NCBI GenBank assembly: GCA_044226485.1
Contig: JBGAGY010000008.1
Coordinates: 124,001-188,000 of the forward strand
Direction: 5' to 3'
Source: UBA6663 sp044226485
GTDB lineage: Bacteria; Chloroflexota; Anaerolineae; Anaerolineales; UBA6663
Length of the DNA stretch: 64,000 nucleotides
The notes under the pieces were generated by a model. The model was not told the origin of the DNA and did no database searches. It saw nothing but the letters and a program-made list of their open reading frames with translations. Below are positions 33,601-40,774 of the stretch, in pieces. Both the position numbers and the translations under genes were made by a program. Numbering within the stretch: position 1 is the stretch's first letter; each line of letters opens with the position of its first letter.

Positions 33601-35018
33601 ACCATGTCGGCCAGTCGATCGTTGACGTTGATGAAGCCACCGTCTGGATCGAACAAGGCGATGCCGACCGCGGCGTTTTCGAACATGGTGCGGTAGCGCC
33701 GCTCGCTTTCACCCAGCGCGAGCTCGTGCGCCGAGCGTTCGCTGACGTCGCGCATGATCAGCAGAACAGCCCGCCCCTCGTCTGTCTCGTAGAGTGTGGC
33801 CGAGACCTCGACGTCCACGACCGAGCCGTCGAGGCGCAGGATCTTTTCCTCGAGGGGCGGCACACGTCGGCCGGCAGTCAGCCACTCGAGGCGCTCGCGC
33901 ACGATGCCATGCCAGGCCGGGTGGATCAAGTCGAACGGCGATTTGCCAAGGAGTTGCGCCGCGTCTTCGGCTCCAAAGAGGCGCGCCGCCGCCGGATTGG
34001 CGAACGTGTAAACCCCGTCCTGGTGGATGAGGATGGCGTCGGGCGACAGCTCCACGAGGCCGCGGTAACGCGCCTCGCCAGTACGCAGTGTCAACTCCGC
34101 AGTTTTTCGATCCTGGACATCAGCTGTGTGTCCGATGATTCGGATCGGCCGTCCTTGGTCATCGCGCACGATCAACCCGCGCTCCAATACCCAGACGACA
34201 GCGCCGTCTTTCCGGCGGATCCGGTACTCGTTGCTGAAGCCGTCGCCCTCCATCTCTCGGATGATCGCGATGGCGCCCTGATCGTCCCTGGGCGCTGCGT
34301 GAAGCGGGTGGATGAGATCGCCCCATGCGCGCCAGGTCGGGGGCAGCTCAGCCAGCGAGTAGCCCGTCACATGCTCGACCTCGGGACTACGGGTGACGGA
34401 ACCTGTTTCGAGATCCCATTCCCAATCGAAACCGTTGGCGGCCTGGACGACGGAGCTGACCTCGTCGCGCCAGGTCGTGGCGACCGGGCTCGACGCTTTC
34501 TCGGCGGCATTTCGTTCGCCGGCGATCAGCCGCGCGCACGGCGCTGCCAGGATCCGAGCTGCTTCCAGATCATCGGCGCTCTCAAACGCCTGCGGGCGGC
34601 TCGCGCTGAAGGCCAGCGCCCCACGTTGCTGACTGGCCGCAAACGGCACGATCAAGACAGACTGGTGGCCCGCTGGAGGAAACACCCGATAACCGGAATG
34701 TCCGGCATCGTCGGCGGTGCGGAGTATGAGCGATGTGTCGGCAAGCACCGCGCGAACGATGGGCTCGTCGTCATCGACGACGTGAACAGAGCCGGCGGCA
34801 TGGTTCAGGCGGCCCGCCGCCCGAACAAGCGTGAGGCGGCCGGGCTCCGGGCCCAGCAGGGCGACAACGCCTGTATCGGCGCTCAGCAGCCGGCGGCCCT
34901 GTTCCAGAAGAACGTCAAGCGCCCCTGAGGGGGTCAAGGCGGCGGCAAGCGCTTCAAGCACGGACGGCCAGCGAGAGGACAAGTCGGGCCCGGATGAAGG
35001 CCTATCAACTGCGGACAT
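27669..35018 (-). CDS. Giant soluble sensor kinase: 8 PAS, 7 GAF, HisKA_3, HATPase
   Basis: A 2449-residue protein without transmembrane segments. By my count the order is GAF (20-170), PAS x5 (190-305, 315-430, 440-560, 570-685, 693-808), GAF x2 (815-975, 985-1150), PAS (1152-1275), GAF (1282-1430), PAS x2 (1440-1560, 1565-1690), GAF x3 (1692-1855, 1872-2020, 2035-2200), a coiled coil, HisKA_3 with H2250 in RRHIAQEIHDEMGG, and an ATPase domain with NVARHAQA, VVDNGRGL and GLLGMRERI. HisKA_3 kinases phosphorylate NarL-type receivers; two bare receivers of that type lie in this window. The PAS 'PAC' ends (DVSER, DITDRK, DMTEHK) are well kept. The gene is monocistronic, with TGGAG before the ATG. 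Confidence 0.93.
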   Translation of the reverse strand: MSAVDRPSSGPDLSSRWPSVLEALAAALTPSGALDVLLEQGRRLLSADTGVVALLGPEPGRLTLVRAAGRLNHAAGSVHVVDDDEPIVRAVLADTSLILRTADDAGHSGYRVFPPAGHQSVLIVPFAASQQRGALAFSASRPQAFESADDLEAARILAAPCARLIAGERNAAEKASSPVATTWRDEVSSVVQAANGFDWEWDLETGSVTRSPEVEHVTGYSLAELPPTWRAWGDLIHPLHAAPRDDQGAIAIIREMEGDGFSNEYRIRRKDGAVVWVLERGLIVRDDQGRPIRIIGHTADVQDRKTAELTLRTGEARYRGLVELSPDAILIHQDGVYTFANPAAARLFGAEDAAQLLGKSPFDLIHPAWHGIVRERLEWLTAGRRVPPLEEKILRLDGSVVDVEVSATLYETDEGRAVLLIMRDVSERSAHELALGESERRYRTMFENAAVGIALFDPDGGFINVNDRLADMVGYAPKALLALDWQALSHPDETPLHIELRERLSRGETDDIELERRLRHENGSVIWVALTARGVRGEEGALLYTIAFFQDITDRKQAEEQLRASEARYRNLLESIDQGFCVFEMLYDADGRAVDYRFLEVNPTFEQHTGLFNPVGRTARSMVPELEDAWVERYAKIAETGDTERFEMGSLAMGRVFDVEAARVGKPHERKVALIFSDVTARRRAEMVTRESEEKYRSLFASIDEGYVLLDVILDDQGKAIDALYLEANPAAERMVGQQLVGHTARELRPTLEASWFETFGRVARTGVSERREEYAGPLDAWFDFFAFKIGASDDRRVAVVYQDVTTRKRREANAALLAEITHELARYGTISEITRAVGRILERHLKTPFCEFLALNAKEGTGTFLGRWAGTATARVPETIQISDLAIADAMARANVGDAMVAHDLSSSPLTFSNGDRLVTARAFVGVPLHIDGDRRYVFGVHDSRPRAWREDEVELVREVGQRVSARYERIRAEEQLRRAADLDAFRVRLSDALRPLTRAGDLITTSAHILGRHLSADHVRYFEVESDGEHLIANHDDYASPAATDLPRRFRLRDLNPFILSEFDAERPVVVADAASQPGLAPMDLKDLAPGRIGAFIAYPLVREGRLAAILCLVQSEPRAWTGDEIAVVRETAERTWAAMERIHAEEALRASDQHLGALVNQTISAIIETDLTGKYLFVNDRYCELTGYAREDLVGKMRMHDITHPDDVQLTVDSLRRLVDEGVPFAIQKRYIRPDGSIVWIDKNVSAITDRDGKRRSIVAVMVDMTEHKRAEADLLRREARSRFLAELHEQLDRAVYPEAVRATASQALAAFLGVSVVDFVDTDQPLSQEIRSLGALGMGKLRAHLSSGRTVAIPDVSVDPITAVHARSLEERSIRSGVAVPLMREGRWVGALMVTHDAPRQWDDDDLDLIRTVTERAWLAYENARLLRDLSEREERLQMVGAATQDAIFDWDIRAGKVWHNHSFIAQFGLSESDQAAADLTFWSARLHPADRDLALKTLSQAISEGASGCTLEYRIRRTEGDYAYVLERTLIARDAQGQAVRVVGALTDLTERHQWEVALRESEERFRSMAQTTNRGVWLLDREGITQFANAYLGDLLGYGPGELIGRPLTDFCFPEDGEAARARIAGNLRGESHEFDFRLRRRDGSSVSVLAGTTPVRDARGIVGVLGAFTDITARKRAADQTWFLAESTRALTESLDVSRTLQEVVRLAVPAIADWCTLNLSQPDGSIRLAAAAHRDPEIEPLLWTLAQTHPLSPNASHGTPAVIRSSEPELTRFSPPDSDDPNVATGLATSGPGTLLIVPLRTAHRTFGALSLARLDTGRSFDQEDVALAVEVARRAALAIENAAYFRDEQTARARAEADRERITRLQTVTAMLSQTLTQEQVFEVAVRASMASLGANAGAIFVVSEDGSSISLTHARGFTVEPTQGPIRISGGAASPVARVIATGNAVWAEAPEALADSIGLARAIVPLMLADRVIGAIELSFAGPAVFEVEDRDLLLALAAQCAQALERARLLEAERQARAAADAAARASTFLADASKLLARSLDEQETFEAAVQAAVTGLADFAIVWAQVDRELIVKAWAHGDPSTTADLERIEQSYRTRLTDPFSPLGRVLRDGQPVLQQLTGTASDPDGELPINSHIFVPLLGRRGAHGVLALVRANPAPRYSNDDMALAEEFARRAALAAENARLYLEAQTWNATLEERVAERTEALRHSQEELRQLAAYQHRVRELERRHIAQEIHDEMGGTLTGMKMMVAGLRRRRNESLNDEELQELSNLIDDTVQTVRRIASELRPAILDSLGLLPALEWQAREFQKRTGIVCNVNVLVDDLSIDEETNIAVFRVFQESLTNVARHAQATEVSATVERDGDAAVLRVVDNGRGLQPGAIQTGKSLGLLGMRERIEHVAGEFEIASAPGAGTSVLIRIPLAKASSRDRVTDSS

Positions 35019-35385
35019 TACGCTCCAGTTTGGTTCGGGCGATGCACGGCCAGCGCTCGTTGTCCTACGACATGGAGCGACAACGTGGCGTGACGTCGAA
35101 CGTGTCTCACGCCGGTTGATGACCGACGCTCTGAATCGCGGAGAAAGAGGGCCGTTGCCAGGGCAGAATCGATCTTAACCACCTTCGGCGAAGATCCGCA
35201 GCGACCCCACGTTTGGTGGCGATGAAGCGAGCCGTGTAATTCACCGCCGGCCTTTCAGTCCAACATTCGCAGAAATTGTATGACAAACAATCGGATTAGC
35301 ACATTTGAGTGTGGCCCGAATCAAACAAGCGGTTCGACAAGGATCTGCTTGTCGAGCCGCTTGCCAGAGTCAGCGATAGGTCGCG
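35019..35385. other. Intergenic region between the giant kinase and the ADH operon
   Basis: 367 bases. It must hold the minus-strand promoter of the giant kinase (towards 35018) and holds the terminator of the ADH operon at 35326-35363. A short imperfect palindrome, ATTGT-N7-ACAAT, lies near 35275. Nothing protein-like is visible. Confidence 0.5.
35326..35363 (-). terminator. Terminator of the ADH/DUF6335/SRPBCC operon
   Basis: A 16-bp stem with a single G-U pair (CAAGCGGTTCGACAAG against CTTGTCGAGCCGCTTG) and a GATCTG loop lies 23-60 bases downstream of the ADH stop. On the minus strand it is followed by TTTGATT, a weak T-tract. The stem length makes a terminator or RNA 3'-end likely. Confidence 0.7.
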
Positions 35386-36612
35386 TTACAGGGGAAGCGC
35401 CTGAAGGCTGTCGGCCACCGTCGCTGTCAGGCGCGTCAACTCCGGCTTCAAGACGACCTTGATGCACCCATCCTGCTTGCGTCTGAACGTTTCGTAGGCG
35501 CGAGGAGCGTCATGCAGCCCCAGCCGGTGGGTGATGATGTACGTGGGGTCGATGTCGCCGCGCTGGATGCGTTCCAACAACGTGGGCATGTACTTATGGA
35601 CATGAGTCTGGCCCATGCGGAACGTCAGGCCCTTCGAGAAGGCCGCGCCCATCGGCATCTTGTCGATGAAGCCGCCATACACGCCCGGGATCGACACCAC
35701 GCCGCCTTTTCGACAGGCCTGGATCACCTGGCGCAGCGCCGTCGGCCGATCGGTCTCGAGGCGAAGGGCCTGTTTGGCTTTGTCATAGAGATAGTCTGGC
35801 TTGACTCCGTGGGCTTCGAGCCCGACTGCATCGATGCATACGTCGGGCCCGCGCCCGCCGGTCATGACCTTCAACTGCTCGACGATGTCTGGACTTTCGA
35901 CGTAGTTCAAGGTCTCGGCACGCGCGCGGGTGGCGGCCAACTGGAGACGCTCCCTGACGCGATCGATCACGACGACGCGCTCGGCGCCCAGCAGCCACGC
36001 GCACGAGGCCGTCAGCAATCCAACCGGGCCGGCGCCCCAGATGGCGACGGTGTCGCCGCGTTGGATGCCGCCGTTCTCGGCAGCCATGTAGGCCGTCGGG
36101 AGGATGTCGGACAGGAACAGCACCTGCTCGTCTGTGATGCCTTCAGGCACCGGAAAGAGGCCGACGTCGGCAAAGGGAACTCGAACGTACTCAGCCTGGC
36201 CACCGGCATAGCCGCCAAAGAGGTGCGAGTAACCGAACAGGCCGGCAGCCGACTGCCCATACAGGGCTTCGGCCGCCGCCGCGTTGGGGTTGGAGTTGTC
36301 ACACAGCGACCAGAGCTCGCGTTCGCAAAAGAAGCATTTGCCGCACGAGATCGTAAAGGGCACCACAACTCGCTCGCCCACGCGGCGACCGGGCACATCG
36401 GCACCGACCTCGACGATCTCGCCCATGAACTCATGTCCGAGGATGTCACCGGGCACCATCGAGGGGATGTAGCCATCGTAGAGGTGTAGATCAGATCCAC
36501 AGATGGCCGTCGAGGTCACCTTGAGGATGGCGTCTCGCGGATTCAAGATCCTTGGATCCGGGACGGTTTCGACCCTCACATCCAGCGGGCCATTCCAGCA
36601 CACGGCTTTCAT
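35386..36612 (-). CDS. Zinc-dependent alcohol dehydrogenase (formaldehyde-dehydrogenase-like)
   Basis: A 408-residue MDR enzyme. The catalytic zinc site is seen in AICGSDLHLY and GHEFMGEIVEVG; the structural zinc cysteines are in CGKCFFCERELWSLC; NAD is bound by IWGAGPVGLLTASCAWLLGA. The insert following CDNSNPN and the long C-terminal part (DKAKQALRLETDRPTALRQVI) are typical of the glutathione-independent formaldehyde dehydrogenase/FdhA-like group. It is last in an operon, overlapping the acidic-protein gene by 4 bp. In other bacteria this ADH type also sits with SRPBCC and stress genes. The true substrate is unproven. Confidence 0.9.
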   Translation of the reverse strand: MKAVCWNGPLDVRVETVPDPRILNPRDAILKVTSTAICGSDLHLYDGYIPSMVPGDILGHEFMGEIVEVGADVPGRRVGERVVVPFTISCGKCFFCERELWSLCDNSNPNAAAAEALYGQSAAGLFGYSHLFGGYAGGQAEYVRVPFADVGLFPVPEGITDEQVLFLSDILPTAYMAAENGGIQRGDTVAIWGAGPVGLLTASCAWLLGAERVVVIDRVRERLQLAATRARAETLNYVESPDIVEQLKVMTGGRGPDVCIDAVGLEAHGVKPDYLYDKAKQALRLETDRPTALRQVIQACRKGGVVSIPGVYGGFIDKMPMGAAFSKGLTFRMGQTHVHKYMPTLLERIQRGDIDPTYIITHRLGLHDAPRAYETFRRKQDGCIKVVLKPELTRLTATVADSLQALPL

Positions 36613-37256
36613 GCTTGTCCCTCATGTCCGCGCTCCAGGCGGTCATCGAGTTCATCATCATCGTCGTCGTCATCATCGTCATCGTCTTCTTCTTCGTCGT
36701 CTTCTTCGTCTTCCGCCTCGTCATCGTCTTCAGCGTCTATCGTGTTTTTTGCGCCTACGGTGTCTTCAGTGTCTTCGTCTTCTTCGTCGGTTTCTTCTTC
36801 CTCTTCGTCCACTTCTTCTTCTTCTTCTTCGTCCTCGATCGTCAGTGTCGGCTCGTCGGCCAGATCATCCCAACCCGGGGCGCGCTTCCCATCGGCGTCT
36901 TGAACTGCGGTGGCAGATGCAGGATTCAACTCCCAGCGCTCTTCATCGCGCTGCCGCATCTTGCCTTCGAAGTTCAGAGGCTCGTCGTCCTGGTAGGTCA
37001 AGCCGGCCGCCGTCCCAATCGCATCGACGCGATCTTGATCAGGCGTGGCCACCGAGCCGCCGACCGTTTCTTCGCCGGACATGTCGGCCCGGTCCCAGGC
37101 CGCGTCGACATCCCCGCCTGACAGCGCGGGCGACTGGTTGGTCTGCTGGTCGAGGCGCTCCCGCAGGTTGCGCGAATCCGTCGGAAGGCTCTCGCGTTCC
37201 TTCAGGTCCTGACGGGCCTGCTGCTCGAGAGACGGGCGTACGAGTTTCTTTGGCAT
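36609..37256 (-). CDS. DUF6335-like protein with extremely acidic C-terminal tail
   Basis: The 215-residue protein has an ordered middle segment, SGGDVDAAWDRADMSGEETV followed by GGSVATPDQDRVDAIGTAAGL, that matches the DUF6335 pattern (D-AAW--A---GEE-VGG---TPDQ--V). After about residue 138 the sequence becomes almost pure Glu and Asp: mixed E/D runs, then a block of eleven consecutive aspartates near residue 195, then a basic-acidic end. The tail is surely disordered and would bind cations or basic proteins. The ribosome site GGGAGG is clear. It lies 5 bases after the SRPBCC gene and overlaps the ADH gene by 4 bp, so all three are co-translated. Confidence 0.8.
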   Translation of the reverse strand: MPKKLVRPSLEQQARQDLKERESLPTDSRNLRERLDQQTNQSPALSGGDVDAAWDRADMSGEETVGGSVATPDQDRVDAIGTAAGLTYQDDEPLNFEGKMRQRDEERWELNPASATAVQDADGKRAPGWDDLADEPTLTIEDEEEEEEVDEEEEETDEEDEDTEDTVGAKNTIDAEDDDEAEDEEDDEEEDDDDDDDDDDDELDDRLERGHEGQA

Positions 37257-37261
37257 GCTGG

Positions 37262-38008
37262 TTACCTCCCGATCGGCCGGCTCGACGACTGCCCGTGGGT
37301 CGTCGGGATCTCAGACGTCTCCATCACCTGCTTGAAGCGGCGCAGGTCCTCACGAATCTGCACGGCCGGATCCTCGCCGAAGATCTTGGCGAAGGCGGCG
37401 CCCAACTTGCCGGCCGGCGGGTCGTACTTGAGGACGACCCGGATGATCGTGCCGTTGCCGTGAGGATCTTGCGTAAAGTACACAAGGCCGGTGTTGTTGA
37501 CCTGCGGTGACCCGTCGTGAGGCCCTTCGAGCGAGCGCCAGCCCAGCGCCTGGTTCGGCCGATCGACAGTGATCTCGGCATCCCATTCGGCCTTAAGGCC
37601 GACCGGGCCCTTGGCGACCCAGTGCGACCGGCGGTCGTCGATGACGTTGACCGACTCCAGGTGGCGCATGATCTGCGAGAGGTTCTCGAGCTTACGCCAG
37701 TAACGATAGAGTTCGTCGGCGGGACGGTTCACGGTGATTGCATGTTCGACCGTGACACCCTCCTCGCTCAGCGTGTGCCCCTCCGTCCAGCTGGCGGGCA
37801 AGGGCAGGGGAAGCCGCTGCAGAAGCGGCGTCAGAAATCGACCCTGAGTGCCCGAATGGAAGGCAACGTTCGCGCCGAGGATGGCGAGGCCCACTCCGGC
37901 CTTGGATCGTCGCGACAACCCATACAGGGCCAGCGCGCCGCCGGCCGCCAGACCGGCCCATCGAGCGAATTCTGGATACGATTTGGTCTGCATATCGGTG
38001 GCCACCAT
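37262..38008 (-). CDS. SRPBCC-family protein with N-terminal membrane anchor
   Basis: A 248-residue protein. Residues 15-50 form a small hydrophobic region (WAGLAAGGALALYGLSR, GVGLAILGANVAF) like the DUF2892-type anchor. From about residue 85 a polyketide-cyclase/START-like (SRPBCC) fold begins: VEHAITVNRPADELYRYWRKLENL, VTKSHW-like SHWVAKGPVGLKAEWDAEI, RSLEG, TIIRVVLKYDPPAGKLG and FGEDPAVQIREDLRRFKQVME, all of which match the 'cyclase/dehydrase' group. Such proteins bind hydrophobic ligands. It is the first gene of the three-gene operon. Confidence 0.88.
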   Translation of the reverse strand: MVATDMQTKSYPEFARWAGLAAGGALALYGLSRRSKAGVGLAILGANVAFHSGTQGRFLTPLLQRLPLPLPASWTEGHTLSEEGVTVEHAITVNRPADELYRYWRKLENLSQIMRHLESVNVIDDRRSHWVAKGPVGLKAEWDAEITVDRPNQALGWRSLEGPHDGSPQVNNTGLVYFTQDPHGNGTIIRVVLKYDPPAGKLGAAFAKIFGEDPAVQIREDLRRFKQVMETSEIPTTHGQSSSRPIGR

Positions 38009-38230
38009 GTATCACCTGAAGCGCCTGACCCGTTGCGTCGGGCACAGGGCGTAACGTGTGAGCCACCATAATTGACATCCGTCGGGCTTTCTATCGGTGT
38101 CGGCCCTGGCCCGTGTAGGATGTCGGCTGACAACCTTAGTGAAAGATCGGTTGGGCTGGTGATCAAGCGCAAACGCATCGTCCGCCCCGGCCCTAACCGG
38201 CGTCTATCGAATAGCCTCAAGGAGATCCCG

Positions 38231-38602
38231 ATGACACACGCCATCATCGCCGACGGCCTCTCAGCGAAGGTGTCGGCCATAGGCGGATCCTTCAGCATTC
38301 ACGAGTGGAGCGGAAGTGGGCCGGGCTACCTTCATGTGCACCACTCCGACGATGAAGCCTGGCACGTGCTCGAGGGCACCCTGACGTTTCGCTTCGTCGA
38401 TCACGACGTTGAGGCGCCGGCTGGGACGACGGTGTTCGTGCCGGCCGGCGTCGCTCACGACTACGTCGAGGCGGCCGGGCCGACCCGCTATCTGATCGTC
38501 CTCACGCCCAGGCTGCGCAGGCTAGTCGAGGCTCTGCACCAGGCACCCTTCGCCCGCCACAGCGAGATCCTGAGGGAGTATGATTCTGAGATCGTTCGGT
38601 AG
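38231..38602 (+). CDS. Cupin-domain protein
   Basis: A 123-residue single cupin: GYLHVHHSDDEAWHVLEGTLTF is a full motif 1 with HH...E, and VFVPAGVAHDYVEA is motif 2 with its histidine. All four metal ligands are present, unlike the cupin at 14359. AAGGAGATCCCG precedes the ATG. The following methyltransferase gene starts 29 bases downstream. Enzymatic activity unknown. Confidence 0.87.
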   Translation: MTHAIIADGLSAKVSAIGGSFSIHEWSGSGPGYLHVHHSDDEAWHVLEGTLTFRFVDHDVEAPAGTTVFVPAGVAHDYVEAAGPTRYLIVLTPRLRRLVEALHQAPFARHSEILREYDSEIVR

Positions 38603-38631
38603 GCATACTCGACCTGCCGCGCCGCGCTCAC

Positions 38632-39408
38632 ATGTATCGCTACGCACAAGATCGCCAGGACGCCACAGACCTCGCCAGCGGCCGTGTCTTGCACGGCCTG
38701 CCGGGCCAGCCCGCCCTGCCGGTGCGCCTGGCCGACGAGGTCTTTCAGCGTTGCCTGGCGGCCCGACCCCCAGACGCCTCAGCGGACCGTCTTGTCCTGT
38801 ATGACCCTTGCTGCGGCGCCGGTTACCACCTGACAGTGCTCGGTTTGTTGCACGCCGCGAAGCTGACGCGAGTGGTCGGTTCTGATATCGACGAGCGCGT
38901 GCTGACGGTCGCTGAACAAAACCTCAGCCTGCTCGACCCGGCCGGTCTCCAGAAGCGGGCCGACACGCTGGCGCGCTGGGCCACTCACTACGGCAAGGAA
39001 TCACATCGCGGCGCCGTGGAAAGTGCCGAACGATTGCACGAGCAACTGCTGCAGGCGCTTCGCGGCCGCGCCCTGCAAACCGATCACTTCATCGCCGATG
39101 CTCTTCACGGCCCGACGGTTCTTGATCGGCTTGGGCCGAACAGCGTGGACCTTGTCGTCACCGATGTGCCCTACGGGTGGCGTTCCTTCTGGCGATCTGA
39201 AGCGCAACCTGCCGAAGATGAAGACCCGATCTGGAACCTGCTCGAGACGTTGTCGGCCATCCTGACGCCGGGTGGGGTGGTGGGCATCGTCTCCGACAAG
39301 AGTCGAAAGACGCGCCATGAGCGCTATCGCCGCGTCGCACAGTTCAACGTCGGCAAGCGGCGCGTCAGCGTCTATGCCCTCGACACGGCCGCCAGAGCAT
39401 CGATGTGA
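38632..39408 (+). CDS. AviRa-like 23S rRNA methyltransferase
   Basis: The 258-residue protein matches the AviRa layout closely. It starts YRYAQDRQDATDLASGRVLH, continues with PGQPALPVRLADEVFQR, the SAM motif YDPCCGAGYHLTVLGLLHAA, SDIDERVLTVAEQNLSLL, AGLQKRADTLARWATHYGKE and the catalytic-region VVTDVPYGWRSFW, and ends VSDKSRK. In the avilamycin producer Streptomyces viridochromogenes, AviRa methylates one guanine of 23S rRNA and gives avilamycin resistance. No orthosomycin genes are nearby, so this may be intrinsic resistance or a housekeeping rRNA modification. Confidence 0.85.
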   Translation: MYRYAQDRQDATDLASGRVLHGLPGQPALPVRLADEVFQRCLAARPPDASADRLVLYDPCCGAGYHLTVLGLLHAAKLTRVVGSDIDERVLTVAEQNLSLLDPAGLQKRADTLARWATHYGKESHRGAVESAERLHEQLLQALRGRALQTDHFIADALHGPTVLDRLGPNSVDLVVTDVPYGWRSFWRSEAQPAEDEDPIWNLLETLSAILTPGGVVGIVSDKSRKTRHERYRRVAQFNVGKRRVSVYALDTAARASM

Positions 39409-39537
39409 GCGATCGGGTCTCCATTTGCCTTTCGACCCCTGTCACGAAACAGCTTGAGTGGGCGATGGGCGTCAACTGGGATACCATCCTGAGTGACACC
39501 GTACAAGATATTTGGGGGGCGGCCATGGAGGCGCAGC

Positions 39538-39894
39538 ATGCTCACCCTGAACGTCGTTTGGATGCGATCCAATCAACCTGAGACGTTGGCGGCGTTTTAC
39601 GGCGCCGTCTTTGAGCAGCCTTTCACACAACCCGAGCCTGGCACGTACGCCTGGAGTTTGGGATCATCGCGGGTGATCGTGTCGGAGCTGGCCCCGATGA
39701 CGGGCAGCGTCAAGGGTCCAGGTCGCATTGCGTTTCGTTTCGAGTGTTCCGACCTGCAGGCCGAGTTCGATCGTCTGATAAAGTTACGGGCAGCGCCGAT
39801 TCGAGCGCCGCACGAACATGCCGGTGTCTGGATCGCGACGCTGGCTGATCCGGATGGAAACGAGTTTGAGTTGACCGGCCCGATGCCGGTTTGA
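39538..39894 (+). CDS. VOC-family (glyoxalase-like) protein
   Basis: A 118-residue single VOC module: LNVVWMRSNQPETLAAFYGAVF, RIAFRFECSDLQAEFDRLI and the terminal IATLADPDGNEFELTGP signature. The metal ligands of canonical glyoxalase are only partly kept. The GGAGG before the ATG at 39538 fixes the start over the frame's earlier ATG at 39493. Resistance or lyase functions are possible for the family; none can be assigned. Confidence 0.82.
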   Translation: MLTLNVVWMRSNQPETLAAFYGAVFEQPFTQPEPGTYAWSLGSSRVIVSELAPMTGSVKGPGRIAFRFECSDLQAEFDRLIKLRAAPIRAPHEHAGVWIATLADPDGNEFELTGPMPV

Positions 39895-39979
39895 GGCACC
39901 GTGCTCTCGATCGTCTGGCGTGGAGCAAGGCCGTCACACCGCCGCTCACCGTGGGACGACATGATGAAGGGAAAACGAC

Positions 39980-40705
39980 ATGACCACGTTATCGGATATC
40001 CTTGAAAAGTTCGGGCTGAAGAAGAGCGCTCCCGCTCCCGCCGCTGCAAAGCAGAAGCCAACCGGCCCGGCTGCGAGCAATCCGCCGGCGGCACACCCGG
40101 CCCCCGCGGTGCCACACCCCAAGACGCCCGGCCACGCGCCGACCACCCCACCGCCCGCCGCGTCGCCTGCCGCAGCCAAACCCGCTCAGGCCGCGCCCGT
40201 GCGCCATGACGCCGAACAGAAACAGAAGTCGGCCGGCACAGGTCAACCCAAGCAGGCTCATACGCCGCCGCCGGCTGCCTCGCAAGCCGAGGCCAGGTCG
40301 GTGGCGCCGTCGGCCCCGCAGACCTCAGCGCCTCCACCTCCACCGCCGGTGAAGGCCGAACCTGTCGCGACGCCTGCCGCCTCCGTGGAGCCGGCTGCGA
40401 CGCCGGCGGCCCCGGCGGTCGAACCGGAGCCAGAGGCGATCTCGGTGGTGGATGTCGTGAGCGATCTCGAGAACCGCGCCGCCCGGCATCCCGAGAAACT
40501 CAACTGGAAGGTCTCGATCGTGGATCTGCTCAAGTTGTTGGGTTTGGAGAGCAGCTTCGACGCTCGCAAGGGTCTCGCCGTTGAACTGGGCTGCCCGGCG
40601 GACCTGATGAGCGATTCGGCAAAGATGAACACATGGCTGCACAAGGCCGTGCTGAGCCGCATCGCCGAGAACGGCGGAAACATCCCGAAAGAGTTGCTCG
40701 ATTGA
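39980..40705 (+). CDS. DUF3597-domain protein with long Pro/Ala-rich linker
   Basis: The 241-residue protein begins TTLSDILEKFGLKK, then has about 125 residues of Pro, Ala, Gln and Lys, and ends in an ordered DUF3597 domain: VDVVSDLENRAARHPEKLNW, SIVDLLKLLGLESSFDARKGLA, LGCPADLMSDSAKMNTWLHKAVL and ENGGNIPKELLD. The domain is small, helical and of unknown function, related by name to YuaY/LysM-associated proteins elsewhere. The linker has no signal sequence. A strong bidirectional terminator follows 19 bases after the stop. Confidence 0.88.
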   Translation: MTTLSDILEKFGLKKSAPAPAAAKQKPTGPAASNPPAAHPAPAVPHPKTPGHAPTTPPPAASPAAAKPAQAAPVRHDAEQKQKSAGTGQPKQAHTPPPAASQAEARSVAPSAPQTSAPPPPPPVKAEPVATPAASVEPAATPAAPAVEPEPEAISVVDVVSDLENRAARHPEKLNWKVSIVDLLKLLGLESSFDARKGLAVELGCPADLMSDSAKMNTWLHKAVLSRIAENGGNIPKELLD

Positions 40706-40724
40706 GCGTTTGTCGGTTGCAAAC

Positions 40725-40754
40725 AAAAGAGCGTGGCTCAGGCCACGCTCTTTT
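40725..40754. terminator. Bidirectional Rho-independent terminator
   Basis: AAAAGAGCGTGGC (40725-40737) pairs perfectly with GCCACGCTCTTTT (40742-40754) around TCAG. With A-runs on one side and T-runs on the other, it can end transcription of the DUF3597 gene on the plus strand and of the aminoglycoside acetyltransferase-like gene on the minus strand. Confidence 0.9.
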
Positions 40755-40774
40755 CGTTCGTCGACCCGTGCGAC

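Noticed and set aside
33528..34928. Plus-strand open frame of 466 codons opposite the giant kinase.
   Set aside because: It mirrors the PAS-coding strand, has no recognised domain and arises from high third-position GC.
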